64,000 bases of DNA. Source: JACKFE01 sp050248735 (GTDB taxonomy: Bacteria > Nitrospirota > Nitrospiria > Nitrospirales > UBA8639). Made by a program: the position numbers and the translations under genes. The DNA lies in the NCBI GenBank assembly GCA_050248735.1, contig JBFWRU010000013.1, forward strand, positions 41,254 through 105,253. Direction: 5' to 3'. Numbering within the stretch: position 1 is the first letter of the stretch; every line of letters begins with the position of its first letter. Shown here piece after piece: positions 44,904 to 52,739 of this stretch. The notes beneath the pieces were generated by a model. That model was not told where the DNA came from. It ran no database searches and saw nothing but the letters and a program-made list of their open reading frames with translations.

Positions 44904-45417
44904 GCACCATTTCTCCGGCCATGAGATAGGTCCGTGGCATCTGAAAAGGGGTAAACTGTTCGCAGACCCGATCTAACGAAATCGCTCGCAGGGCTGGGTT
45001 AGAAGCTATCCATGGATAGGGTTTGACCGTCTTTTCCGTCAATTCCAGCTCTCCCTTTTCCCAGTGTTGGTGCTGGGTCGTTTCGTCGCTCTTGACGGTC
45101 ATGGTCACAGCCTGAATCGCAAGGTTCGGGTTGTGCCATCCAATGATTACCCCCATTACGGTGCGCTCCTTCAGAGCAGGTACCCATAATTCCCACGCCT
45201 TCCCCAACGCCTTAGCCATATCTAATGGAGGAAATGTTCGAAGTGCACCATGGGCGGATTCCGGCCTTATAACCCCACATCGGGCCGCTTGCAGTTGGTC
45301 AACAGAGAAGTCCGGGGTATCTTCGACAAAAAAGGTCAGGTGAACGGTGACATTATTTAGCGGTTGCTGCGCTTCCAGCGTAAACAGCGAAATGGCTGGA
45401 AAGTCCCACCCTTTCAA
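44860..45417 (-). CDS. Distal part of a split secreted protein, unknown
   Basis: A 185-residue frame beginning at a TTG (TTGAAAGGG), overlapping the stop of the upstream frame by 4 bases (TTGA) and overlapping higA by 44 bases. It has no signal sequence. Its sequence (WDFPAISLFTLEAQQPLNNV) reads as a natural continuation of the upstream frame, so a frameshift may have split one gene. If it is a separate gene it relies on translational coupling. No domain recognised. Confidence 0.5.
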   Translation of the reverse strand: MKGWDFPAISLFTLEAQQPLNNVTVHLTFFVEDTPDFSVDQLQAARCGVIRPESAHGALRTFPPLDMAKALGKAWELWVPALKERTVMGVIIGWHNPNLAIQAVTMTVKSDETTQHQHWEKGELELTEKTVKPYPWIASNPALRAISLDRVCEQFTPFQMPRTYLMAGEMVLKQVAAPFPESVSP

Positions 45418-45596
45418 GGTACTTGGGAAAAATCATGGTATCCCTGAATGCCGATTTTCAAAGCGTTATTGTTCGGTTTTTCGGCATGGCCTGTCAGCGG
45501 CAGGGCCAGCAGGATCAAGGCGATCCACCAACAATACATGGGCCCCTTGTGGAAAAAACCACGCCATGCCTTGGCCTTCCCATCTTTTCGTTTCAT
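45414..45596 (-). CDS. Signal-peptide part of a split secreted protein
   Basis: A 60-residue frame whose first 38 residues form a Sec signal peptide with hydrophobic core WWIALILLALPLTGHA. Only about 22 residues follow (KIGIQGYHDFSQVP at the end) before TGA. A signal peptide with almost no mature part is unusual and fits loss of frame, because the next frame continues at once without its own signal. Alternatively it is a tiny exported peptide. Confidence 0.45.
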   Translation of the reverse strand: MKRKDGKAKAWRGFFHKGPMYCWWIALILLALPLTGHAEKPNNNALKIGIQGYHDFSQVP

Positions 45597-45746
45597 ACTT
45601 TCCCTATGAATATCACTGCGTCATTTTATCAAGCGGCGACCGTGCCAGCACGACGATACGGAGGGATATTTACCAGCCCGAAGTTTTCCCCCCGCCTCAA
45701 AAGCAAACGCCGCTTAAAAATCCACAAACCCAAATGGATGAAATAG

Positions 45747-46064
45747 TTATTGCAAGTTCTTGTACTGCGTGAGCGTGTTTCTAAACACCGCCGCAAGGCA
45801 ACGGGCTTGTTCTAACGTCACCGAGGATTGAGACGCCAACGCCGCAAACCACAACAGCCGCTCTTCAATATGCCTTCTGGCCTTTTTTGGTAATGGCTGG
45901 GCTAAAAACCCCATCAACCGCTTGGCTTCTTCCAAGCACAACATCCGAAATCGTTGAAGGTGCTCCGGGTCCAAAGGAATGGGGATATCAAGACTAAAGT
46001 ATTTATCAAGGGTTTCTACGACTTGTTTTTTGTGCGCCTTCGTCGGCATCATTTTCCCTTTCAC
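45747..46064 (-). CDS. Hypothetical helical protein
   Basis: A 105-residue all-helical frame, for example IPIPLDPEHLQRFRMLCLEE, with no domain I recognise. Its GTG start overlaps the stop of the 89-residue frame upstream, so both should be cotranslated. A start at ATG 46052 is also possible, as AAGGGA precedes it. Both small proteins lie upstream of the split secreted gene and may form an accessory unit. Confidence 0.5.
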   Translation of the reverse strand: MKGKMMPTKAHKKQVVETLDKYFSLDIPIPLDPEHLQRFRMLCLEEAKRLMGFLAQPLPKKARRHIEERLLWFAALASQSSVTLEQARCLAAVFRNTLTQYKNLQ

Positions 46065-46330
46065 ACTGCCCGTTGCAGGGCCTCACGGAGGCTCTGCACA
46101 ACCTCTACCCGCCATTGTTCAAATACCGCAGTAAACGTCTGTGTATCCATCTTTTGAAACCAGACCAAATCCCCCATGACTTCCCTTACACCGATTTCAT
46201 AATGTTTTAAGGCTTCGTGCAGACTGTCCGCTGTAATTTTGGTTGGCATATCGAAATTGTGCATCAGCGGAAGGAGTTGATTGAGCCGTTTGGCTTGTTC
46301 TCTGATTTTTGGGTTCACGTTGTAAGTCAT
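46061..46330 (-). CDS. Hypothetical helical protein
   Basis: An 89-residue frame with helical sequence (RLNQLLPLMHNFDMPTKITA), overlapping the next gene by 4 bases. No family recognised. It lies downstream of the short direct repeats at 46347-46435. Together with the following 105-residue gene it looks like a two-gene accessory operon. Confidence 0.5.
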   Translation of the reverse strand: MTYNVNPKIREQAKRLNQLLPLMHNFDMPTKITADSLHEALKHYEIGVREVMGDLVWFQKMDTQTFTAVFEQWRVEVVQSLREALQRAV

Positions 46331-46346
46331 TTTTACCCTTTCAATA

Positions 46347-46435
46347 CTCTCAAATAGGGTCCCCTCGAAAATCGACTTTCAAAAAGCCCATTTTCAGCGG
46401 GTTTTTGGAATTGGTGACACGCTCTCAAATAGGGT
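46347..46435. repeat. Pair of 14-bp direct repeats
   Basis: CTCTCAAATAGGGT occurs at 46347-46360 and again at 46422-46435, 75 bp apart, between two minus-strand accessory genes. Location upstream of the 46061-46330 gene suggests a control element or a scar. Only two copies, so not a CRISPR array. Confidence 0.5.
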
Positions 46436-46482
46436 GTACCCCAACTTAGAGGATCCCCATTTACGTTCCCATATTTTCGAAA

Positions 46483-46938
46483 TTATTGATCGTCCCTTAT
46501 GAGTGAGGAAGTTGAAGGGGAAAGATTCTTCCAGGTCAGATAATCGGCCGGTTTCATGATGGGGGTGCCTCGAAAGGGATTCAATACGAGTAAATCCTCA
46601 TCGCCGGTTACGATGAGCTGGGCTTGTCCGTTTATCGCCACTTCCAAACTGTGGTTATCCTGCGCATCGCGGCAATCATGAACGGCCTGAAGGATTGGGA
46701 CCCTCTGGGCAATTCGTCCCAGAATTCGCAGAAATTCTTCCCGGTCTTGAATGCTGATGTAGGTATCAAACTTTTCCCTACCTAGGACATCGGCCAATTC
46801 GTACAGGGTGGACTCGGACACCAGAATCTCACCTTCATTTACCGCCTTCCTCACGGCCTGTCCCGGGATAGAATCGGGAACAAGAAGACGACTGGCCAAG
46901 GCGTTGGTGTCCAGGACGATTCGTGTTCTAACGTTCAT
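46483..46938 (-). CDS. PIN-domain toxin
   Basis: A 151-residue PIN-domain protein with the catalytic acidic residues in VLDTNALASRL, AHDCRDAQDN-like segment (VHDCRDAQDNHSLEV) and TGDEDLLVL. These make a VapC-like ribonuclease. It overlaps the Phd-like antitoxin gene by 11 bases and shares its promoter. It may cut tRNA or rRNA. Confidence 0.87.
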   Translation of the reverse strand: MNVRTRIVLDTNALASRLLVPDSIPGQAVRKAVNEGEILVSESTLYELADVLGREKFDTYISIQDREEFLRILGRIAQRVPILQAVHDCRDAQDNHSLEVAINGQAQLIVTGDEDLLVLNPFRGTPIMKPADYLTWKNLSPSTSSLIRDDQ

Positions 46939-47179
46939 CAGCCAGAATATCAGGCAATTTCTTTTCCGTTAGCCCGCGATCGGCTGCGCTCTTCCCTACA
47001 CGGTCACAAAATCGTTGAAATTCTTCGCGGTTCAACGCACACACCCGTTCATATTCCTGGACGGAGAGCACCACCGCCACATCTCGTTTTTGCCGCCTAA
47101 TCATGACTGGTTCCCGTTGAGCGGTATCCAGGATGACTGCCAGTCGTTGCTTCGCCTCACTTGCGGACACATATTGCAT
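46928..47179 (-). CDS. Phd/YefM-type antitoxin
   Basis: An 83-residue antitoxin with the Phd-family start QYVSASEAKQRLAVILDTAQ and the DNA-binding-type strand REPVMIRRQKRDVAVVLSVQ. It precedes the PIN toxin, the usual order. The upstream region holds an AT-rich stretch without an obvious palindrome. The pair is likely a stability module of the accessory patch. Confidence 0.85.
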   Translation of the reverse strand: MQYVSASEAKQRLAVILDTAQREPVMIRRQKRDVAVVLSVQEYERVCALNREEFQRFCDRVGKSAADRGLTEKKLPDILADER

Positions 47180-47251
47180 AATAAAATTCCTCCATTGTCC
47201 GTTTTATGCGAAATAGACAAAATAGACAATTGTGTGTGTCGGCTGGTTTTC

Positions 47252-48751
47252 CTACGAAGTGTACTTTTTGGTTTCATCCTGAAAGGATTTGAGCAGAGAG
47301 ATGATGAGGATGATGATGACGAAGACGAAGGGAAAGGCGGCCAGGATGGCACCGGTTTGCAGGCCTTTGAGTCCCCCGGACCACAGAAGGATCGCGGCTG
47401 ACAGGGATTGGATAACCCCCCATGTGAATTTGACGCGGTTGGGCGGGTTGAGGCTGCCGTTGGTGGTCAGGGTCCCCAGCACAAAGGTTGCAGAGTCCGC
47501 AGACGTGATGAAAAACGTGGCAATGAGAAAGATCGCGATAAGCGACATAATCGTTCCAGCCGGGTATTGCTGTAAGACCGTAAACAACAGCACCTCAATG
47601 CCCTGTTTTTCCATAACAGCTTTCAATGGCACGTCTTGAAAAAGGTCTAGGGCGATCCCGGTTCCGCCGAAGACGGTGAACCAGAAGGCACAGAAGAGCG
47701 ACGGCACGAGCAGCACTCCGAGCACGAATTGCCGCACGGTCCGGCCTTTTGAAATCCTCGCGATAAACGTTCCCACAAACGGGGCCCAAGCGATCCACCA
47801 GGCCCAATAGAACAAGGTCCAGTTATGAATCCAGGTGGAGTCCCGGAATGGTGCAAGATTGAGGCTCATGGTGGGCAGGTTCTGGATGTAATGGCCGAAG
47901 GTGGACGGAAATACGGTCAGGATGAAATGGGTCGGGCCCAGTAACAGCAGAAAGAACAAGAGTGAGAGCGCTAGGACCATATTGAGATTGCTGAGGTATC
48001 TGATGCCGCGTTGTAGTCCGGTTTGGGCTGATACCATGAAGAGCACGGTCACAATGACAATCAAGGCCAGTTGGGTGGTCAGTGAATTGGAAATGCCAAA
48101 TACATAGGATAATCCTCCGCTGATCTGCACCGCTCCGAAACCCAATGATGTCGCGACACCAAAAACCGTGGCGAAGACCGCGATGACGTCCACGGCGGTT
48201 CCCAATGGCCCGATTGCAAATCTGCCTAAAACCGGTTGGCAGCCGAGGCTGAAGAGCCCGGGCATGCCTTTCCGGAATTGAAAATAGGCCAGAGCCATGC
48301 CCACCATTGTATAGATGCCCCAAGGGTGCAGGCCCCAATGGAAAAAGGCATATTGGAGGGCCAGGCGGGCAGCCTGCGGCGTTTCTCCTTCTCCGATAGG
48401 CGGATCATGGAAATGTGATGTGGGTTCGGCCACTCCCCAAAACACCAGCCCGATGCCCATGCCTGCACAAAACAGCATGGCGAACCAGGTAAGAAGAGGA
48501 AATTCAGGCTTGGCTCCATCAGGACCCAGCGGGATATCTCCCCATCGGGAAAAGATCAGGCAGAAGGCACAAATCAGAAAGCCGGTGGCTGCCAGAACAT
48601 AGAGCCAGCCGAATGAATCAAGAAGGGAAGCTTGCCAGGCTTCGGTGATTTTTGCCAGATGGTTGGGGGCCGTGGCTCCCCACAGAAGGAACAGAAACGC
48701 AAGTCCGCAGGAGATGTTAAAGACAAGGGTGGAGGGTTTCGGTGAATGCAT
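47252..48751 (-). CDS. BCCT-family betaine/choline transporter
   Basis: A 499-residue carrier of the betaine/carnitine/choline family with about 12 membrane helices. The family signature is in AMLFCAGMGIGLVFWGVAEP and FFHWGLHPWGIYTMVGMALA; YWAWWIAWAPFVGTFIARIS is the substrate-site helix 8. ATG 48751 is used since the frame upstream of it (to 48898) is unlike a membrane protein; ATG 48790 is a second option. The next gene, on the opposite strand, encodes a betaine-making enzyme, so glycine betaine uptake is the likely role. Confidence 0.9.
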   Translation of the reverse strand: MHSPKPSTLVFNISCGLAFLFLLWGATAPNHLAKITEAWQASLLDSFGWLYVLAATGFLICAFCLIFSRWGDIPLGPDGAKPEFPLLTWFAMLFCAGMGIGLVFWGVAEPTSHFHDPPIGEGETPQAARLALQYAFFHWGLHPWGIYTMVGMALAYFQFRKGMPGLFSLGCQPVLGRFAIGPLGTAVDVIAVFATVFGVATSLGFGAVQISGGLSYVFGISNSLTTQLALIVIVTVLFMVSAQTGLQRGIRYLSNLNMVLALSLLFFLLLLGPTHFILTVFPSTFGHYIQNLPTMSLNLAPFRDSTWIHNWTLFYWAWWIAWAPFVGTFIARISKGRTVRQFVLGVLLVPSLFCAFWFTVFGGTGIALDLFQDVPLKAVMEKQGIEVLLFTVLQQYPAGTIMSLIAIFLIATFFITSADSATFVLGTLTTNGSLNPPNRVKFTWGVIQSLSAAILLWSGGLKGLQTGAILAAFPFVFVIIILIISLLKSFQDETKKYTS

Positions 48752-48972
48752 GAAGCACTGGCATTGAATGGGAAGATTAGGCCTTACCATAATTGGCAGG
48801 CGCGAACAAGGAAAACCCGGTTGCTTGGGAGGCGGACTGGGATCGGAATGCTCATGATTTTCTCTGGCGAATATCTGTTTGGTGACCTGATTAGTCAAAA
48901 GTCTGTAGGGGCTTTTGATGAGCTACGAGATCGCTCTAAGTAAAATTTCGGATGACCGGTCAAAAAAGGTTG

Positions 48973-49061
48973 CTCTTGTGAGAGTAAAGGGGTACATTCA
49001 AACTATCGTTGAAAGACCGGGCCTTCCTTACGCTCGCAAGAGAAGTTCGGAGGCCTTTTTT
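48973..49061 (+). promoter_or_regulatory. Structured 5' leader with terminator-like hairpin
   Basis: CTCTTGTGAGAGTAAAG (48973 on) pairs with CCTTACGCTCGCAAGAG (49026-49042), about 15 pairs in 17. A smaller hairpin, TTCAA/GTTGAA, sits inside. The 3' arm also overlaps a second hairpin GGCCTTCC (49020-49027) / GGAGGCC (49049-49055) followed by six T. The two are mutually exclusive, which is typical of attenuators and riboswitches. It lies 90 bp upstream of the betaine methyltransferase start. Confidence 0.5.
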
Positions 49062-49152
49062 ATTTCCTGATTAAGGGAAGGTGGATGGCTGTTGCCCTGT
49101 GCCAGTTTTCCGGCTTTCTTCCCTTACCAGCAAGAACCATTGAGGTGCCCGC

Positions 49153-50838
49153 ATGATGTCAGATGAATCCGGTTTGAAAGAATCCGAGCAAATGTATGGG
49201 GATAATCCTATTGCACAGCGGAAAACCGATCTCTACAAACGGGAATACGTCCATAGTTTCGTCCGGAAGTGGGATGCCCTGATCAATTGGGATGCCAGGG
49301 CTTCAAGTGAAGGGGATTTTTTTATACGGATTTTAAAGGAACGCGGGGTACGGCGGGTGTTGGATGTGGCCACCGGAACCGGGTTTCATTCCATTCGGCT
49401 TTTGCGCGCCGGATTTGATGTGATCAGTGCCGATGGGAGCCCGGAAATGTTGGCGCAGGCCTTCGAGAACGGCCGGCGTGCCGGGTTTATCATGCGAACC
49501 ATTCATGCCGATTGGCGTTGGCTGAGCCGGGATATACACAATAAATACGATGCGGTGATTTGTTTGGGGAATTCGCTGACGCATCTCTTTTCGGAACAGG
49601 ATCGTCGAAAGGCGTTGGCGGAATTTTATGCCGCCCTCAATCACGATGGCGTGTTGATTTTGGACCAGCGCAATTACGATGGGATTCTGGATGAAGGGTT
49701 CACCTCCAAGCATGTGTATTACTACTGCGGGGAAAATGTGAGTGCCGAACCCGAACATGTGGATGAGGGATTGGCTCGCTTCCGGTATACCTTTCCCGAC
49801 GGATCAAAATTTCATTTGAACATGTACCCGCTCCGTAAGGAATACACCAGGCGACTGATGCACGAAGTAGGGTTTCAACAAATTAAGACTTATGCCGATT
49901 TTCAGGAAACGCACAAGGTGGAAGATCCGGACTTTTATGTCCATGTGGCTGAGAAGCTGTATAAGAACGAGGAACGTCCGGCCACCATCATGGGCAAATT
50001 GGGCAATGTCCATTATTCCCCCACGGTGGATACGGCCCGTGTGTATTACAACAGTTCCGATGCCGATCGATTTTACGCCACTATCTGGGGCGGAGAGGAT
50101 ATTCACATCGGGCTCTATGAATCCGACAATGATTCGATCTTTGAGGCCAGCCGGCGGACGGTCAAGAAAATGGCCGGCTATGTGGAGAATTTAAATGCCG
50201 AAAGTCGTGTACTGGATATTGGGTCCGGCTATGGAGGGTCAGCCCGCTTTCTGGTGAAGCAGTATGGATGTCAGGTAGGTTGCCTGAATTTGAGCGAAGT
50301 GCAAAATCAACGCAACCGGACCGTGAATCAGAAGGAAGGGATCAGCCTTTCCATCAATGTGGTCGATGGTAGTTTTGAAGACATCCCCATGCCTGATCAC
50401 AGCGTGGATCTGGTGTGGTCGCAGGATGCCATTTTACACAGCGGCAATCGGGAAAAAGTCTTTCAGGAGGTCTACCGAGTTTTGGCCAAAGGCGGGCAAT
50501 TTATTTTTACTGATCCGATGAAGAGGGAAGACTGTCCTGCGGATGTGCTGCAGCCTATTTTGGATCGTATTCATTTGGATTCGCTCGGATCCATTGACTA
50601 CTATCGGAAGCTGGCTGCCCAGGTAGGATTCAAAGAAATTCGCGTTGAGGATTTGACCTCGAATCTTACGGCTCATTATGGGCGGGTCCTTCAGGAATTG
50701 GTGGCTCAACGCCATGCACTCATTCGAGTGTGTACAGAAGAATATCTGGCAAATATGAAAATCGGCCTCCAGCATTGGGTCGATGCTGGAAAGGCCGGAC
50801 ACTTAAGCTGGGGAATTTTGCAGTTTCGGAAAGGCTAG
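49153..50838 (+). CDS. Fused glycine/sarcosine and dimethylglycine N-methyltransferase
   Basis: A 561-residue protein with two methyltransferase domains. Domain 1 (about 1-275): KREYVHSFVRKWDALINWDA, motif I RVLDVATGTGFHSIRL; typical GSMT. Domain 2 (about 285-561): YYNSSDADRFYATIWGGEDI, motif I RVLDIGSGYGGSARFL; typical SDMT/DMT. Together they would methylate glycine to sarcosine, dimethylglycine and betaine using three SAM molecules. Fused enzymes of this type exist in a few halophiles. The divergent BCCT gene supports an osmotic role, and a structured leader lies upstream. Confidence 0.9.
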   Translation: MMSDESGLKESEQMYGDNPIAQRKTDLYKREYVHSFVRKWDALINWDARASSEGDFFIRILKERGVRRVLDVATGTGFHSIRLLRAGFDVISADGSPEMLAQAFENGRRAGFIMRTIHADWRWLSRDIHNKYDAVICLGNSLTHLFSEQDRRKALAEFYAALNHDGVLILDQRNYDGILDEGFTSKHVYYYCGENVSAEPEHVDEGLARFRYTFPDGSKFHLNMYPLRKEYTRRLMHEVGFQQIKTYADFQETHKVEDPDFYVHVAEKLYKNEERPATIMGKLGNVHYSPTVDTARVYYNSSDADRFYATIWGGEDIHIGLYESDNDSIFEASRRTVKKMAGYVENLNAESRVLDIGSGYGGSARFLVKQYGCQVGCLNLSEVQNQRNRTVNQKEGISLSINVVDGSFEDIPMPDHSVDLVWSQDAILHSGNREKVFQEVYRVLAKGGQFIFTDPMKREDCPADVLQPILDRIHLDSLGSIDYYRKLAAQVGFKEIRVEDLTSNLTAHYGRVLQELVAQRHALIRVCTEEYLANMKIGLQHWVDAGKAGHLSWGILQFRKG

Positions 50839-50878
50839 AACAATAAAGCCAGCAGGATGAAGGTGGCTGACCCCACCC

Positions 50879-52261
50879 TCATCGTTCGATTTTCAGGGCT
50901 TTAGCAGGTTGGGCGAAGTCTCCGCTTTTTCCAAAGCGGCCTTCACTCCCCAATACATTTGACGTATCGGTATATTCAATTTCACGAGATTCGGCCGATT
51001 CCGTTTCGGGCGGTTGCCAGCCTAGTTTGTCCAAGGTTTCAAGGATAATCTTTTTCAACGCACCGGATGCGGTCAATCGTGTGGTGGCAAAGGCCAACAC
51101 CCGTTCGCTTTCCCGGTCCACCTTGGAGAGATCTGGATCGTGGTAAAACGTCAGCAAGGGCTCGATGACCGCGTCTCCTATAAGCACCAATGAATTAGCG
51201 GCGTATTCCTTCAGCACGAGGTCCTTTAATAACAAAATCAGGTCGGGAATGACTTTGGGATGACGGAAATGGCCCAAGGCTGTCGCGGCGGCCTCTTTAA
51301 TCAGCTGATCCTCGCTAATGATGCAGCCGGGTGTGGGTTTCCCGACTTGTTGAAATCCCTTCCCTCTGAGGGCGTCCAGGACCGCCGGGAAGGCCCTCGG
51401 GTCGCCGATCATGCCCAATGAGGCAATGGCATGGCGCCTGACTGTTCCGTCTTTCATCGCATCCATCAGAGCGTCAACGGCTTTGGCATCTCCGATATTG
51501 CCCAAGGCGATGGTAGCATCCTCCCTGACCGCGCGGTCGGGATCTTTCAGCATCTCAATCAAGGCATCGACAACCGGGGAATCGCGAACCCAGGCTTTTC
51601 CCATTTGATAGTCAGTGGTCATGCCTCCCAGTGCGCGCACCCCATGGCAGCGAACCACAAAATGCGGGTCCTTCAGAGTCGCCAGAAGGGGGCCGACCGA
51701 TGGTTCGCCAATATACATGAGTGCGGTTCCGGCCGTTTCTCGAACGATTTTTGACGTATCCTTGAACAACTTGATCAGAGCAGGGACGGCTTTCGGGTCT
51801 CCAATTTTTCCCAAGGCTTCAGCCGCGGCGCTTTTGACGGCTCCGTCACGGTCTCGGCAGGCAATGATTAACCCTTGCACGGCCTGGGGATCCTTAATTT
51901 CGCCCAGGGTTTTGGCTGCCTGTTCGCGCACTCGCCACCTGGTGTCCTTTAAGGCAACTACCAATTGGGGGACCACGGCTGCTCCTAAGGTGGCCATGGC
52001 TTGTACGGCTTCCGCTTGAACTTCCAGCATATTGTCATTGAAAAGAGTGATGAGGCCTTCGGTAGCTCTGGGCCCGCCGATTTTGGCCAAAGCCCAACCC
52101 ACATGTACCCGTACCGACCAGAAATCATCTTCCAAGGCCATCAGGAGAGGATCGAGTGCCAGGGGATCGCCTAGATTGGCGAGAGCTTTGGCAGCCTCTT
52201 CGCGAGTGGCATCGTCCACGTCTTCCAGAGCTTCCAGCAATTCTTCAAGGGTATTGGCCAT
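50879..52261 (-). CDS. Large HEAT-repeat protein
   Basis: A 460-residue solenoid of roughly a dozen HEAT units, for example DATREEAAKALANLGDPLAL, VREDATIALGNIGDAKAVDA and IKEAAATALGHFRHPKVIPD. No signal peptide or catalytic motif. The C-terminal 60 residues are a polar tail. It is convergent with the betaine methyltransferase gene (40 bp apart). It is in the same family as the 37.6-41.3 kb cluster, but located apart from it. Confidence 0.8.
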   Translation of the reverse strand: MANTLEELLEALEDVDDATREEAAKALANLGDPLALDPLLMALEDDFWSVRVHVGWALAKIGGPRATEGLITLFNDNMLEVQAEAVQAMATLGAAVVPQLVVALKDTRWRVREQAAKTLGEIKDPQAVQGLIIACRDRDGAVKSAAAEALGKIGDPKAVPALIKLFKDTSKIVRETAGTALMYIGEPSVGPLLATLKDPHFVVRCHGVRALGGMTTDYQMGKAWVRDSPVVDALIEMLKDPDRAVREDATIALGNIGDAKAVDALMDAMKDGTVRRHAIASLGMIGDPRAFPAVLDALRGKGFQQVGKPTPGCIISEDQLIKEAAATALGHFRHPKVIPDLILLLKDLVLKEYAANSLVLIGDAVIEPLLTFYHDPDLSKVDRESERVLAFATTRLTASGALKKIILETLDKLGWQPPETESAESREIEYTDTSNVLGSEGRFGKSGDFAQPAKALKIER

Positions 52262-52285
52262 AATCTGCCTACTTTCTGTATTGCC

Positions 52286-52735
52286 TCATTTATAGTAGTC
52301 GGGATCTTGAGGATAGGGCTGGGTGTGACTGCACCTTATCGTCAAGACTTGCGTCCCTCGACCTTCCACACATTGGTCAAGTGTCTCGGCGAATTCTAAG
52401 ACACCTGAAAGGGTGACCTTGAATAGAAAATCAAAGGTAAAAGTTCCAAAGCGGTAATTTCCAGGCTTCAGTTGTAACTCTTTCACATCTGTCGTTTTAT
52501 ACGCCTCCATATTCACGGGGTCCATGGTCCAAATGAGTGGCGTCATGCCCGGCACATGCCAATGAGTTGGGGGTTTTAACGCAGAGGGGTCTATCTTAAT
52601 GGTGAATTCCTTCAAGAGCGGATTTACCGGTTCGGCAGCTTCCGTGGGACTTATCAATCCGCAGGTGAGAGCCAGAACTCCGGAAATAAATAATCCAGTG
52701 ATTTGAAAATGTCGGGAGAAAGAGTTGTGTTTCAT
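52286..52735 (-). CDS. Secreted hypothetical protein
   Basis: A 149-residue protein. Residues 1-33 form a Sec signal peptide (ITGLFISGVLALTCGLIS, then PTEAAE at the cleavage). The mature part, FTIKIDPSALKPPTHWHVPG and PGNYRFGTFTFDFLFKVTL, looks like a compact beta-sandwich; two cysteines near the C-terminus (DQCVEGRGTQVLTIRCSH) may form a disulfide. ATG 52735 lies 4 bp after the stop of the phosphodiesterase-like gene, so they are one operon. Confidence 0.6.
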   Translation of the reverse strand: MKHNSFSRHFQITGLFISGVLALTCGLISPTEAAEPVNPLLKEFTIKIDPSALKPPTHWHVPGMTPLIWTMDPVNMEAYKTTDVKELQLKPGNYRFGTFTFDFLFKVTLSGVLEFAETLDQCVEGRGTQVLTIRCSHTQPYPQDPDYYK

Positions 52736-52739
52736 GGTC

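Noticed and set aside
46347..46435. CRISPR-like array
   Set aside because: Only two 14-bp copies, spacer not of regular unit length, no cas genes.
42714..47179. Mobile element with integrase
   Set aside because: No integrase, transposase or attachment site was found in or near the block.
48973..49061. Assignment to glycine, SAM or SAH riboswitch
   Set aside because: Core sequences of these classes as I know them are not present; only the two-hairpin logic supports regulation.
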